From Arthrobacter sp. B2a2-09 (lineage in GTDB: Bacteria; Actinomycetota; Actinomycetes; Actinomycetales; Micrococcaceae): a stretch of DNA of 45,435 bases. Shown one piece after another: positions 30,773 to 39,171 of this stretch (the first letter of the stretch is position 1; each line of letters begins with the position of its first letter). The position numbers were made by a program, and so were the translations under genes. Under the pieces are notes generated by a model that had not been told where the DNA came from, ran no database searches, and worked only from the letters and a program-made list of their open reading frames with translations. The stretch is from contig NZ_JAMXIC010000032.1 in assembly GCF_027587375.1 (NCBI RefSeq), forward strand, positions 1 through 45,435. Reading direction: 5' to 3'.

Positions 30773-31723
30773 CTAGTTTCCGGCGACGGTGTCCAGGTGC
30801 AGGATGCCGCCGTTAGCGATCTCCTCGACCTTCACTTCGCGAGTGTCGTAATCGCGCGTCACGCGGAAAGTCGGGAGGATCGCGATCCCGGAGAAGGTGC
30901 TCACGAAGGAGCGGTCGACGGTGGAGTCGATCAGGTAGTCCCGCAGGTAGCGGAGGGAGAAGCCCTTCTCAGCCACGGTCGCGCCGAACTTCGCGCCAGG
31001 AGAGGTCACAGGCGCGCGAGTCGCCAGAGTGACGGCGTCGCGGTGGAAGGCCAGGATCTCGTCGTCCGGGACGCGGAGGGACTCGACTACGTCGAAGCCG
31101 CGCACGCGACCGACGCCGCCTTCGCGGAGAGCCGCCGTGGAGCCGGACTGGCTCACGTCCTCCAGGGCCTTCGCGTCCATGAGGTTCGCGTAAACCTCAG
31201 CGCCGACCATCATCTTCAGGCCGTTCACGGCGACGCCGTTCTTCCGCAGCGCCTTCCGGACCTGGGTGAAGTAGGCCGTCGGATTGGCCTTGTCATAGAC
31301 CACGCCAGCGAGGGCGGTCACAGGGACGCTCAGGAGCTTCTTCGCCAGCTTGTGCTCGATGGAGTCGACGACCGCTTCAGCCTGGGGCTTCAGGACCTGG
31401 GCGGAGAAGTCCGTCAGGTTCAGCGTGAGGTCCGCTTCGGAGAGGGACACGGCGGAGTAATCGTGGGCCTTGTCCAGGTTCAGAGTGACGCTGGATTCGG
31501 CGATCTCGTCCAAGACGATCTTGCTCGTCTTGTCGTCGATATCGCGCTCACGAGCGATCAAGGTCGTCGGGATCTTGATCGCGATCGGCGCGCCGCCCTT
31601 GCCGCCGCCCATGAGATCCTGCTCGAAGTTGCGGGATACCAGGCCGGAGAGGAAAGCCTCTTCGTTCGCCAGGTTGGCGAGGACGCGAGCGGCTTCGGCC
31701 GGAGTGTAGAAGTCGTTAGCCAT
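30773..31723 (-). CDS. Major capsid protein
   Basis: 316 residues of HK97-fold type. The N-terminal part up to about residue 35 is helical (A-A-R-V-L-A-N-L-A-N-E-E). Then come beta/alpha sections with I-A-I-K-I-P-T-T and a long helix region with A-Q-V-L-K-P-Q-A-E-A-V-V-D. Position after the scaffold protein and size support the call. Confidence 0.92.
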   Translation of the reverse strand: MANDFYTPAEAARVLANLANEEAFLSGLVSRNFEQDLMGGGKGGAPIAIKIPTTLIARERDIDDKTSKIVLDEIAESSVTLNLDKAHDYSAVSLSEADLTLNLTDFSAQVLKPQAEAVVDSIEHKLAKKLLSVPVTALAGVVYDKANPTAYFTQVRKALRKNGVAVNGLKMMVGAEVYANLMDAKALEDVSQSGSTAALREGGVGRVRGFDVVESLRVPDDEILAFHRDAVTLATRAPVTSPGAKFGATVAEKGFSLRYLRDYLIDSTVDRSFVSTFSGIAILPTFRVTRDYDTREVKVEEIANGGILHLDTVAGN

Positions 31724-31771
31724 AGTGCGATTACCTTTCGGTTAGTCCCAGGAGGGGACGGGGAGGGTTGG

Positions 31772-32362
31772 TTAGAAGGTGGAAGCGGCGCGGGCCGCCT
31801 GGGCGATCGCGGCAGGATCGAAGGGGACCTTGTCGTCGCCGCCGTGGCCGGGCGTCAGGGAGAGATCGGGCTCCGGCTTCGCGGGAAGGCCGCTCTGCTC
31901 CTGCTTCTGCTCTTCCTGCTCTTCGCCGAGCTTCTGCTCTTCCTGGCCGGGAGCGGGATCGCCTTCTGGCTTCTTCCCGCCGCCGATAGCGGCCAGGCGT
32001 TCGGCCTTCGCGCGGACGGCTTCTTCGTCGTCTCCGGTGAGGAGATCCTCGAAGCCTTCCAAGGCCGGGAAGTCGCGGAGGACCTTCGCCAGGGTGAGCT
32101 CGTGCTCAGCCTTCGCGGCTCGTGTCTCGGCGGCTTCGGCGCGGGTCCGGAGCTCCTTCAGGCCGTCGGACTCTCCAGCTTCGAGCTCCTGGCTCTTCTG
32201 CTTCAGAGTGGCGACTTCGCCCTTCAGGTCCTCCTTCTCCGTGCGGAGATTCTGGACGAGAGTCCAGGCTCGCTCAGCGTCGAAGTCGTCGCCCCAGGGC
32301 GGGGAGGCGGGCTTCTGCTCTTCGGTGCTTGCCTGGCTTGCGTCCTTGGCTGTGTCTGCCAT
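31772..32362 (-). CDS. Scaffold protein
   Basis: 196 residues, highly charged and helical: long coiled coil (L-K-G-E-V-A-T-L-K-Q-K-S-Q-E-L-E) with a Glu/Gln-rich C-terminal section (E-E-Q-E-E-Q-K-Q-E-Q). Typical of procapsid scaffolds encoded before the capsid. AGGAGG upstream of ATG, with a GTGTAAAC site placed exactly between them. Confidence 0.88.
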   Translation of the reverse strand: MADTAKDASQASTEEQKPASPPWGDDFDAERAWTLVQNLRTEKEDLKGEVATLKQKSQELEAGESDGLKELRTRAEAAETRAAKAEHELTLAKVLRDFPALEGFEDLLTGDDEEAVRAKAERLAAIGGGKKPEGDPAPGQEEQKLGEEQEEQKQEQSGLPAKPEPDLSLTPGHGGDDKVPFDPAAIAQAARAASTF

Positions 32363-32370
32363 GTGTAAAC
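32363..32370 (+). promoter_or_regulatory. GTGTAAAC site 12
   Basis: Exact core plus GT, lying between the ribosome-binding site and the ATG of the scaffold gene, as site 6 does for glutaredoxin. Confidence 0.6.
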
Positions 32371-32429
32371 GTCCTCCTGGGACGGGTCACGCCGGAGGAC
32401 CTGCCTCCAGGCGTAGTAATGGATAGGGG

Positions 32430-33224
32430 TTACGCGGCGAGCCGGAGAGGCTTCGCCGGGGTCATATTCAAGGCCGACTCCGGATCATTCCGGGCGGTCT
32501 TCAGGATCGAGCGCCACTCATTGAGCGTCAGCGTCGAGCCCTCCGGGCGCTCCGGGTCGTCGGTGCCTTTCCAAAGGCGATTCAGGGCGAGCGCGTCCTT
32601 ACTCCAGCCGCGATCCTTCTCGCCTTTGAAGACGAGCCGGATGCCGCAGCCGCAGCGGTCATGCGATCGGAAGTAGACGGTCGCTTCGGTGTAGACCGGG
32701 CCGCGCGAGACGAGCATCGCGCAGAAGGCGCAAGTCGAGCCGTCCGAGACGCGAGCCCAGGCCGCGACGTTGGGATCTCGGCGGCCAGCCTGGACGAGCA
32801 TTTCTCGTCCGGCGTCGAGCATGATCCTCTTACCGGCCGCGATCGTCGCCGCGAGGCCAGCCTGGCGCGCGAGCTCCAGCGGGACGCCCCTCGCGATCTG
32901 CTGTTTCACCAGGACCGGGCCAGTCACGCGGAGCGACGTCGCGACCGCCTCGCGATTCATAGGCGAAGCCTCGACGTCCAGGCCGACGGGCCGGAAGCCC
33001 GCCTCCGTCGCCGCTCTCATGTAATAGCGGCGGGCCAGGACGTCAGACGCCGCCCGCCCCAGGCCGAGTACCCTTTCGGCGGCGGCCAGGTAGACCGGGA
33101 AGGACTGGTCGAGGCGAGAGGGGTCGATCGTTCGGCGGTAAACCTCAGCGAGGAGACGCTGGACGTCGGCGGTTAGCTTGACCTGCTGGATTCGGTGAGT
33201 CTCCGAGAGGGCGAAACCTTCCAT
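32430..33224 (-). CDS. MuF-like minor head protein
   Basis: 264 residues starting at ATG 33224, just after the portal stop; the longer upstream reading is antisense-like. The C-terminal part carries C-A-F-C near 188 and H-D-R-C-G-C near 212, the metal-binding arrangement seen in MuF-type minor capsid proteins. These are usually portal-proximal and sometimes ejected. No toxin domain is fused. Confidence 0.82.
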   Translation of the reverse strand: MEGFALSETHRIQQVKLTADVQRLLAEVYRRTIDPSRLDQSFPVYLAAAERVLGLGRAASDVLARRYYMRAATEAGFRPVGLDVEASPMNREAVATSLRVTGPVLVKQQIARGVPLELARQAGLAATIAAGKRIMLDAGREMLVQAGRRDPNVAAWARVSDGSTCAFCAMLVSRGPVYTEATVYFRSHDRCGCGIRLVFKGEKDRGWSKDALALNRLWKGTDDPERPEGSTLTLNEWRSILKTARNDPESALNMTPAKPLRLAA

Positions 33225-33226
33225 CC

Positions 33227-34582
33227 TTACGCTCCAGCCGGAACCGGGGGCGCGATCGCCGTCTGGCGCTGGAAGTCGCCGACCAGGGCGCCCAGGACGT
33301 CGCCGGAGTCGCGGAGACCCTTCCAGCGGATAACGTCCGTGTCGGTCACTCCGGGGATCTTCTCCCAGAGGGCCTCGACGGGAACCTGGAGCGTAGTGGC
33401 GATCTTGCCCAGGGCGTCGACCGTGGAAGCCAGCGAGCGGGCCTCTGTGTCGCGCCAGCGGACTTGAGCGCCAGCGTCGGCGGCGGAGAGATCTCCCGCA
33501 GCCTGGGCGGCCAGGTGGAAAGACATTTCCCACGACTCGCCGAAGAGGGTCTCGTATTCGGAGATCTTCCGCTGAGTCGAGGCTTCCATCTGGGCGAGCG
33601 CGTCGGCGGAGAGGTTCACGAGATCGCCGGTAAGGATATTCGGGCTTACCTGGGAGACGGCCGCCAGAGTCCGGACGGTCGACTCATAGGCCGACATATG
33701 CCCGGAGAGGTCCGTCTGGGCGAAGTCGCCGAAGCGGGCGCCCTCTGAGTCGGCGACCCAAAGGCGATCGACGGCGGCCTGGAATGGCTCGACGGCGTTA
33801 CCCTCGTCGTCTTCAGGGACCGCGAGGCCAGTCGCCCAGCGTTGCCGGAAGCTCGCATACTGGAGCGCGATCAGTGTCGCGAAGACGACCTCGTTTACGC
33901 GGTCCTGGAGATTGATAACCGGCCTGATGATCCCGACGGCTTCGTCGTCGAGACGGTCGCGGAAGCGGACAAAAGGCGTCACGCCCAGGCCGTGATCCTC
34001 GACCTTCGAGAGGACCCATTTCCCGGAGTCCTTCGGAAGGGCGAACGTGTAACGGCTCTTCTTGTCGAAGAGCTCGACCAGGCGGGCGCCGTCGATCGTG
34101 GTCCCTCGACGGCGGAGGGCGATCTCCGGGAAGTCGTCGTCCTCGTCGCGATACCAGGCGGCAGAGCGCAGCGGGGATAGCGGCTTCATCTGGGGAACGT
34201 TCCTGGCGCCGACACGGCCAGGAAGAATCAGGTTGTAACTCGTCCCGTAGTCGAGCGCGCCACGGTGGACGATGCTCTGGCGGGCGTCGAGCTTGTTCTC
34301 CTGCCAGTAACTCCAGGCGGTGAGGTTATCGCTCGACTTCGCCGGGCGGTAGCCGTCGACGAAGAGGCCCTTCGCGTAAGTATCCGAGAGGAGCGGCGTC
34401 CAGTTTGTGATCGCGCGCTTCGCTAGGTGCTTGTACTCAGCCTTCGCGCCGCGTGGCATATAAGGGTCGTCGTGTTCGCCCTTCAGATAGCGTCGAACCT
34501 TGCCGAGGCGGCCCTGGATAGGTTCGAGATCGTGGGCGAGTAGTCCGTCGAGGCGCTCGACGAGGGCGGCGTCTACGGCCAT
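33227..34582 (-). CDS. Portal protein
   Basis: 451 residues of SPP1 gp6-like type. N-terminal Y-L-K-G-E-H-D-D-P-Y near residue 30, a central region with I-I-R-P-V-I-N-L-Q-D-R-V-N-E (stem helix), then L-A-Q-M-E-A-S-T-Q-R-K. It forms the dodecameric ring through which DNA is packaged. GAAGGAGG upstream of the ATG. Confidence 0.94.
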   Translation of the reverse strand: MAVDAALVERLDGLLAHDLEPIQGRLGKVRRYLKGEHDDPYMPRGAKAEYKHLAKRAITNWTPLLSDTYAKGLFVDGYRPAKSSDNLTAWSYWQENKLDARQSIVHRGALDYGTSYNLILPGRVGARNVPQMKPLSPLRSAAWYRDEDDDFPEIALRRRGTTIDGARLVELFDKKSRYTFALPKDSGKWVLSKVEDHGLGVTPFVRFRDRLDDEAVGIIRPVINLQDRVNEVVFATLIALQYASFRQRWATGLAVPEDDEGNAVEPFQAAVDRLWVADSEGARFGDFAQTDLSGHMSAYESTVRTLAAVSQVSPNILTGDLVNLSADALAQMEASTQRKISEYETLFGESWEMSFHLAAQAAGDLSAADAGAQVRWRDTEARSLASTVDALGKIATTLQVPVEALWEKIPGVTDTDVIRWKGLRDSGDVLGALVGDFQRQTAIAPPVPAGA

Positions 34583-34619
34583 AGGAGGCCCTCCTTCGGG
34601 CGTAGTTGGAATGGGTGAA

Positions 34620-36320
34620 TCAGAAGCCCATGAGGCGGCCAGGGGCGCGCCGGTGCTTCTTCAAGCCGCCCTCCGCGAGGACGCGGGAGCGGGCCATGCG
34701 GGCGAGGATCAGGGAGGCGAGGGCGTCGACCTTCTTAGGCGACTCGCGCGTCTCCTTACCGAAGCTCACGCCCCAGCGGTTAGGCCGACGGCGGGCGTTC
34801 AGGACGTGGCGGGTGAGGATCTCCTCCGCCCTGGCGCCGCGAGCGGGGCCAGCGAGGAGCTCGTGAGCTCTCCAGGGGAGCGTCGAGTCCGTGATCGCGC
34901 GGTGAGTAACCTCGACGCCGCGAGTGGTGTCCATCTGATGCCCGCGCATATCCCAGCCGATCGCGTGGCGAGTCGTCGCCTTGACGATCAGCTTCTCGCC
35001 GTACTTGTCGCGCCAGTCGTCGATATCGGTCTCCCAGTAGGCGACGTCACTAAAGAACGCGACGACGTCCAGGGTCGAGAAGACGTGATCGACGAGATCC
35101 CGGACTTGCTCCTTCGGGACCGCCCAGCCGCTTCCGGCCGGGCCTTCCGGTCTCTCCCAGATACCCAGGAGGAAGACGGCGCCGTCCTCGACGCGACAAG
35201 CGACGAGCGCCGTCGAGTCGTCAGTCAGCGAGCCGTCGAAGCCCAGGGCGACGACGTCGCCCTTCTTCCTGGCGCCAGGCTCGCCGAAGCGGAGCGGGGC
35301 CAGGTCGTCGCGGCGATTCTTCATCCATTCGGGCGGAGCGATCCAGGAGTCGGCGGCGGCGACGATCTGATTGAGGTAGAAGCGCCGGGCCTCTTCGGGC
35401 GGCGTATCCGGGTCGTACACTTCGGAAAGGATGCGCTCCAGGTCGACCCAGGAGGCGTCGCCGTAGGCGGCCTTCAGGCCAGCCAGGACGGCGGCTTCGT
35501 CGGCGAGGTCGATCCCGTCCGGCGCTTGCCGCGTGTCGTAGAGGATGCCCTTCGAGCGGGTCCGGCCCTCGACGATCGCGCGCCAGGCGAGATAGGACGC
35601 CTCCGCGACCGACTCCTGGCCGGGCTCGTGAGCGTTAGTCGTCTCGATCACGCGGGCGGCGCCGTCGCGGGACTTCGCCAGGTTACGGCGAACAACTCGC
35701 GCGAGCTTCTGGCCGCCGTTGCTCTTCGTCCAGTGGTGAGTCTCGTCCATAATCGCGAAGGAAGGACGGGCGCCTTCCTGGGAAGACGACGAGGCAGTGA
35801 TCGGGACGATCTTCCCGCCGCCAGGCAGGAGGATACGAGTCATACCGACGTCGAGGCCCAGGTCGTCGACTAGGGTGGAGTCCTCGCACATGGCGCGGAT
35901 CGCGGCGAACGTGTTTTCGGTCTGAGTCTCAGAGACGCCAGCGATCACAATCCAGGGCATAGGGTGTGAGATCGCGCGGGGCTCGCCGAAGGAGTCCCAG
36001 CCGGAGAAGCGGACGGGGCCGCAAAGCTCAGCGAGAGCGAGGGCGCCCAGGAAGGGCGACTTTCCCCAGCCTTTCGCGCGCCGGAGGACGCCACGGCGAA
36101 ACTCAAACTTGCCGCCAGCGTCCAGGGCGTACCACCAGAGAATGAAATTGCACTGCTCGCGCGTGAAGACGAAGGGCTCGCCCGCCTCGTCGCCGTCAGG
36201 CTGGAGGAGGCTGGATTCAGCCCAGGCGATCACGCCCCAGCCGAGAGTCTTCACGGAGCCGTCGAGCGGGAAAGGCTCGACGCTCACTTCGGCGGTTACG
36301 GCGGGAGCGAGGGCGGTCAT
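34620..36320 (-). CDS. Terminase large subunit
   Basis: 566 residues. ATPase domain with Walker-A-like R-R-A-K-G-W-G-K-S-P at about 82-91 and Walker B A-I-M-D-E-T-H-H near 189. RNase-H-like nuclease domain begins with G-F-D-G-S-L-T-D-D near 368, has D-V-A-Y-W near 429, and ends with K-K-V-D-A-L-A-S-L near 535, which carries the last catalytic Asp. It powers packaging and cuts concatemers. With HNH protein nearby, cos-type packaging is likely. ATGA overlap with the small subunit. Confidence 0.97.
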   Translation of the reverse strand: MTALAPAVTAEVSVEPFPLDGSVKTLGWGVIAWAESSLLQPDGDEAGEPFVFTREQCNFILWWYALDAGGKFEFRRGVLRRAKGWGKSPFLGALALAELCGPVRFSGWDSFGEPRAISHPMPWIVIAGVSETQTENTFAAIRAMCEDSTLVDDLGLDVGMTRILLPGGGKIVPITASSSSQEGARPSFAIMDETHHWTKSNGGQKLARVVRRNLAKSRDGAARVIETTNAHEPGQESVAEASYLAWRAIVEGRTRSKGILYDTRQAPDGIDLADEAAVLAGLKAAYGDASWVDLERILSEVYDPDTPPEEARRFYLNQIVAAADSWIAPPEWMKNRRDDLAPLRFGEPGARKKGDVVALGFDGSLTDDSTALVACRVEDGAVFLLGIWERPEGPAGSGWAVPKEQVRDLVDHVFSTLDVVAFFSDVAYWETDIDDWRDKYGEKLIVKATTRHAIGWDMRGHQMDTTRGVEVTHRAITDSTLPWRAHELLAGPARGARAEEILTRHVLNARRRPNRWGVSFGKETRESPKKVDALASLILARMARSRVLAEGGLKKHRRAPGRLMGF

Positions 36321-36751
36321 TTGTCGCCTCTCATGCGGGCCATGACGTCCTCGCGGGACGTGACGGCGTGAAGTTGGACGACCTCCGCCTCGCCCTGGGC
36401 TTCGGCCTCGACCCGGATCTTCGCGCGGAGGCGATCGACGTAGGTCGCGCCGAGACGCTCTTCGTTAAGACGGATCTCGGAGAGCGCAGCGGCGGACGGC
36501 CGACGGAAGTAGGCGTCGACGATCGGCGCCAGGAGGAGGAGGCGGCGCCAGTCGGTGTTAGTGAAGAGGGACGCCTGGGGAGCGACGCGCCAGTCGAGGT
36601 ACCAGGCGTGAGTCTCGTCGCTGAAGGGGCCGACGAGCTCAGGCCCGCGGATCTCGCCGTCCTGGGAGACGGAGACGACGTCGGACTGGCGGCGGCGAGT
36701 GTCTCGCTCGCGCTGATGATGTTCCTTGGGGGCGGGGCCTCGACCGGCCAT
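36317..36751 (-). CDS. Terminase small subunit
   Basis: 144 residues beginning with a basic M-A-G-R-G-P-A-P-K motif typical for actinophage small terminases, followed by a helical body with W-R-R-L-L-L-L-A-P. It should recognise the packaging site and load the large subunit. GGAAGGAGG upstream of the ATG. Confidence 0.82.
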   Translation of the reverse strand: MAGRGPAPKEHHQRERDTRRRQSDVVSVSQDGEIRGPELVGPFSDETHAWYLDWRVAPQASLFTNTDWRRLLLLAPIVDAYFRRPSAAALSEIRLNEERLGATYVDRLRAKIRVEAEAQGEAEVVQLHAVTSREDVMARMRGDK

Positions 36752-36772
36752 AACGGCGCCTCCTTCCAGGGG

Positions 36773-37258
36773 CTAGAGCGTGTAAACGTCCCAGCCGTTG
36801 CGGAAGGCCAGGTCTGCCAGGTCGCCGGGAGTGACGTCCTGGGGCTGGCGACCGTCGGCGAAGGCGTCGAAGCCCGCCCGGCGCCAGGAGAGGTCGATTA
36901 GCTGGGAGCAAATGAGAGATCCGGGCCGATCGAGCTCGCGGGAGAGCCAGGGAGTCCGGAGGCCCAGTCGGGCCAGGCCGACGAGGACCAGGCCACGCCG
37001 GGAGTAGGGCGTCCCGACGAGCTCGTCGGCGATCGCCGCGATCCTGGCGCGATGGGCGTCGGTCATGGGCGGCGAGACGACGACGTCGCCCTCGAAAGTG
37101 TTCGGCTCCCAGACGGCGCCGTCAGATTCGGCGGAAAGGGAGCGGCCGGACTCGTCGACGACGAGGCGGGCGTGGTTGTAGCGGCCTCCAGAGACGGAAG
37201 CAACGACGGAGCCCCAGAGACCAGTCGGGGACTCCAGGATGAAGTCGCCTGGGCGCAA
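36773..37258 (-). CDS. Permuted papain-like hydrolase (YiiX/NlpC-P60-like)
   Basis: 161 residues from TTG 37258, 7 nt after GGAGG. It begins R-P-G-D-F-I-L, has Y-N-H-A-R-L with a catalytic His near residue 28, then G-T-P-Y-S near 82, and S-L-I-C-S-Q-L-I near 113-120 with the catalytic Cys. In the permuted YiiX order His comes before Cys, as here. Such enzymes cut amide or ester bonds in peptidoglycan or lipids. Its place between HNH and terminase is unusual; it may be a virion or lysis-linked hydrolase. Confidence 0.75.
   Translation of the reverse strand: MRPGDFILESPTGLWGSVVASVSGGRYNHARLVVDESGRSLSAESDGAVWEPNTFEGDVVVSPPMTDAHRARIAAIADELVGTPYSRRGLVLVGLARLGLRTPWLSRELDRPGSLICSQLIDLSWRRAGFDAFADGRQPQDVTPGDLADLAFRNGWDVYTL
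36780..36787 (+). promoter_or_regulatory. GTGTAAAC site 13
   Basis: Exact core plus GT at the very end of the hydrolase gene (D-V-Y-T-L then stop), ahead of the terminase operon. Confidence 0.55.
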
Positions 37259-37451
37259 GGGAGGACCTCCTGGGGAGCGCTGACAAAAGCCAGGCGGTTT
37301 GTTGAGGGCCTCCGGCGCCCTGGGCGGGCGGGAGGCTAGCTATTTGAAAAAAGCCCCAGACTCGCGCGCACAGGGAGACGCTATGCCTCACCGGGCGAGG
37401 CCGAGTGGGGTGGGGAGGGCCTCCCCCCAGGGTCCAGAGACAGGGGAGGGG
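37259..37451. other. Non-coding gap between HNH and hydrolase genes; possible cos region
   Basis: 193 bp with no convincing ORF and several G/C-rich blocks, including TGGGGTGGGGAGGGCC. In cos phages with HNH and terminase together, the packaging site is usually in such a gap. I cannot see a defined overhang sequence, so this is position-based. Confidence 0.25.
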
Positions 37452-37751
37452 CTAGAGCATTCCGGGGTGTGCCTCGGGCTCACGAGTCTGTCGAGCTCGC
37501 GGACGACGAGCTGCGACGCCTTCAGCCGAGGACTTCCTAGCGTGATGCCAGCGGCAAAGTGCTTGAAGATTCTCCAGCGAGTGATCGTCGCCGGGCTCGA
37601 TGTGATCGGCTTGATTCGCTGGCGCTCCGCACATGACGCCGAGAGAGTCACGGGCCTGGCACATGTAGCCGTCACGCCGGAGGACCCGGACGCGCCGCGT
37701 GCTCCAGTCCGCAGGTAGTCGCGCCTTGCGGTCGCTGGATTCCCAGGCCAT
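37452..37751 (-). CDS. HNH endonuclease
   Basis: 99 residues from ATG 37751 with GGAAGGAG upstream. A C-G-A-P-A-N-Q-A-D-H-I core near 50-60 and L-C-R-W-H-H-A-R-K near 72-80 form the HNH motif; Cys at 51 and 74 may bind structural zinc. HNH proteins next to terminase are known to be needed for cos cleavage in several phages. Confidence 0.88.
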   Translation of the reverse strand: MAWESSDRKARLPADWSTRRVRVLRRDGYMCQARDSLGVMCGAPANQADHIEPGDDHSLENLQALCRWHHARKSSAEGVAARRPRARQTREPEAHPGML

Positions 37752-37791
37752 GAGCGGCGCTCCTTCCAGGTCGTCGGCGGGCAGAGGGGAG

Positions 37792-37842
37792 GGGGTACAA
37801 AGAAGCCCCCTGGGGTCGACCTCGAAAGGGACCAGGGGGCTA
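37792..37842. terminator. Hairpin upstream of the HNH gene
   Basis: AGCCCCCTGG and CCAGGGGGCT form a 10-bp stem with an 18-nt loop. The minus strand then reads TCTTTG, so a leftward terminator is likely. Confidence 0.6.
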
Positions 37843-37900
37843 GGCCAGGGAGCCGGGGGCTCGGAACCTGGCAGTAGGGAAGAGTGTCGAGGGCATGACA

Positions 37901-37973
37901 AAGCCCTCCTCTCGACGCCCGCCCCCAGCATGTATAAGGGGCTCGCGGGCGGAAGAGAGGAGGGCTCGGGTTT
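37901..37973. other. Long multi-segment hairpin, structured RNA or terminator
   Basis: Nested pairing AGCCCTCCTCTC/GAGAGGAGGGCT, then GCCCGC/GCGGGC, then CCCC/GGGG around an AGCATGTATAA loop. The + strand is followed by a T6 run and the minus strand by GCTTTGTC. Longer than the other terminators in the window and with a -10-like TATAC in its loop on the minus strand. Confidence 0.5.
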
Positions 37974-38005
37974 TTTCCCTCTGATTGAGTAGAGGACCGG
38001 AGTCG

Positions 38006-38257
38006 TTAACGCGAGGCCCGTCTCAGAGAGTGACACTCGCGGCACCAGGGAGAGAGGCCGTCGGGCCGCTGGCCGTCGCGTGTAAACGCGCTCAGCGGCT
38101 TCTCCTCCTGGCACTTCGAGCAAGTCTTACCGGAGTGCCGGAGGCGCCAGGAGAGACGCGCGAGGGCGGCCTCCTGGAAGCCCTGGAGCTCGGCCTCGCC
38201 GACATACTTCGAGGCGACGAGCTCCAGGCCCTCACTAATAGACCGGGTCGAAGTCAC
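38006..38257 (-). CDS. Zinc-finger protein (83 aa), endonuclease VII-like
   Basis: Residues 46-49 are C-S-K-C and residues 72-75 C-R-E-C, a four-Cys zinc module with K-P-L-S-A-F between, as in recombination endonuclease VII-like and HNH-type small phage proteins. The catalytic part of Endo VII is not present, so it may be a DNA-binding remnant. GTG start overlapping the upstream ORF. A GTGTAAAC site is inside. Confidence 0.6.
   Translation of the reverse strand: MTSTRSISEGLELVASKYVGEAELQGFQEAALARLSWRLRHSGKTCSKCQEEKPLSAFTRDGQRPDGLSPWCRECHSLRRASR
38080..38087 (+). promoter_or_regulatory. GTGTAAAC site 14
   Basis: Exact core plus GC within the zinc-finger gene, encoding A-F-T-R. Confidence 0.5.
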
Positions 38258-38399
38258 AAGATCCGGCCTCCTTGTGCGCCGCGCTCGCCGGACAGAAGGG
38301 ATCGAAGACGATAATCAAGCGGAATGTCTTCGAGACCGGCACCTTCAGACACGAGCAAGGCGGACGATCGTAGTCTTCCTTCGTGGCTTGCTTAGTCAC
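38235..38399 (-). CDS. Small Cys-rich protein (54 aa)
   Basis: GTG at 38399 overlaps the stop of the 111-aa gene, and TAG ends at 38235 inside the next gene. The product has C-S-C near residue 15 and two further Cys residues (P-F-C-P, G-S-C-D), enough for one zinc site. The chain of overlaps on both sides supports that it is real. No family recognised. Confidence 0.55.
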   Translation of the reverse strand: MTKQATKEDYDRPPCSCLKVPVSKTFRLIIVFDPFCPASAAHKEAGSCDFDPVY

Positions 38400-38727
38400 G
38401 CCGGACTCCGATCACGACGTCATTCGACGCCTTCGGGATCACGACGATCCCGACGTTGCCGTTGATGTTCAGGCCCTCCGCACAGGTCCGGACGCGGACG
38501 ACGTCCTCCTCGCCGTAGCCGATACGGAACTGGATCATGCCGCCCTTCGGGAGGTTGATCGGGACGGAACCGTAAGGGTCCGCGTGAGTGTCCGTATCGG
38601 CCGGGCCGAAGACGCTCTCGCGGAGATCGTCCCGCTCGTCCTCGGCGCGGTCGAGGCGTCGTCGGAGATCCGCGAGCTCAGCTTGAGCCCACTTCGGGAG
38701 GCGTGATTCTTTCATTGCGTCGGCCAT
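38392..38727 (-). CDS. Hypothetical phage protein with N-terminal coiled coil (111 aa)
   Basis: Start at ATG 38727. Residues about 8-38 are a charged coiled coil (L-A-D-L-R-R-R-L-D-R-A-E-D-E-R-D), followed by a beta-rich domain (M-I-Q-F-R-I-G-Y, N-G-N-V-G-I-V-V-I). This type is common in actinophages and of unknown role. It lies 39 nt after element E and heads the late arm. Confidence 0.75.
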   Translation of the reverse strand: MADAMKESRLPKWAQAELADLRRRLDRAEDERDDLRESVFGPADTDTHADPYGSVPINLPKGGMIQFRIGYGEEDVVRVRTCAEGLNINGNVGIVVIPKASNDVVIGVRRD

Positions 38728-38765
38728 AGAGTGCCGTCCTCTCGGTAGGGGATATAGACACGAGA

Positions 38766-38795
38766 GGAGAGGGCCAGGAGGGGCCGGCTTGCTCA
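38766..38795 (-). promoter_or_regulatory. TGAGCA...CTCTCC element E (head of the late arm)
   Basis: Minus strand TGAGCA, 14 nt, GGCCCTCTCC, 39 nt before the start of the 111-aa gene and directly after a terminator. It could be the main late promoter for packaging and structural genes. Confidence 0.65.
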
Positions 38796-38807
38796 CCAGG
38801 CACGACA

Positions 38808-38833
38808 AAGCCCCCGGAAGATCCAGGGGGCTT
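38808..38833 (-). terminator. Leftward terminator upstream of element E
   Basis: AAGCCCCC and GGGGGCTT stem with an inner GGA/TCC pairing; the minus strand continues as GCTTTGTCG. Confidence 0.75.
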
Positions 38834-38847
38834 GACGAGCGAGGGCT

Positions 38848-39000
38848 ACTTACGGACCGAGACTGTCGCGTCCTCGCCGTTGCGCTCGACGAGGCGGGGG
38901 CCGCCAGATCCAGCCGACCGTGATGTGCTTACCGCCGTGATCGCCGATCCGCTTGCACGAGGAGAAGCCCCCGCTGTGTACCAAAGGATATTTTCCTTGT
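38848..39000 (-). pseudogene. Remnant of a small phage gene cut by the DUF262 cassette
   Basis: Two overlapping leftward frames look coding in turn. The first carries H-S-G-G-F-S-S-C-K-R-I-G-D-H-G-G-K-H-I; the second ends G-G-P-R-L-V-E-R-N-G-E-D-A-T-V-S-V-R-K before a stop at about 38848. Joining them needs one frameshift near 38905. The 5' end is missing where composition changes at about 39000. The remaining 170 bp up to the DUF262 start hold no ORF that I trust. Confidence 0.35.
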
Positions 39001-39171
39001 TCAAAAGTGGCTGTTTGGCCTAATGTCATCTGCCCGCTCACGGGAATCGGAGGAACTTGGGAGAGCTAACCCGACTCGGACCACCCTTTGTCGGTAAGAG
39101 CGGCACACTCCGGAAATACGACACGAGGTCGGTTGTTCAGCCGAGGATAGTTCGTGTGGAAGAGTCAACCC

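Noticed and set aside
33646..33858. Small antisense ORFs within portal, terminase and tape measure genes
   Set aside because: Shadow frames of well-supported genes without their own ribosome-binding sites or domains.
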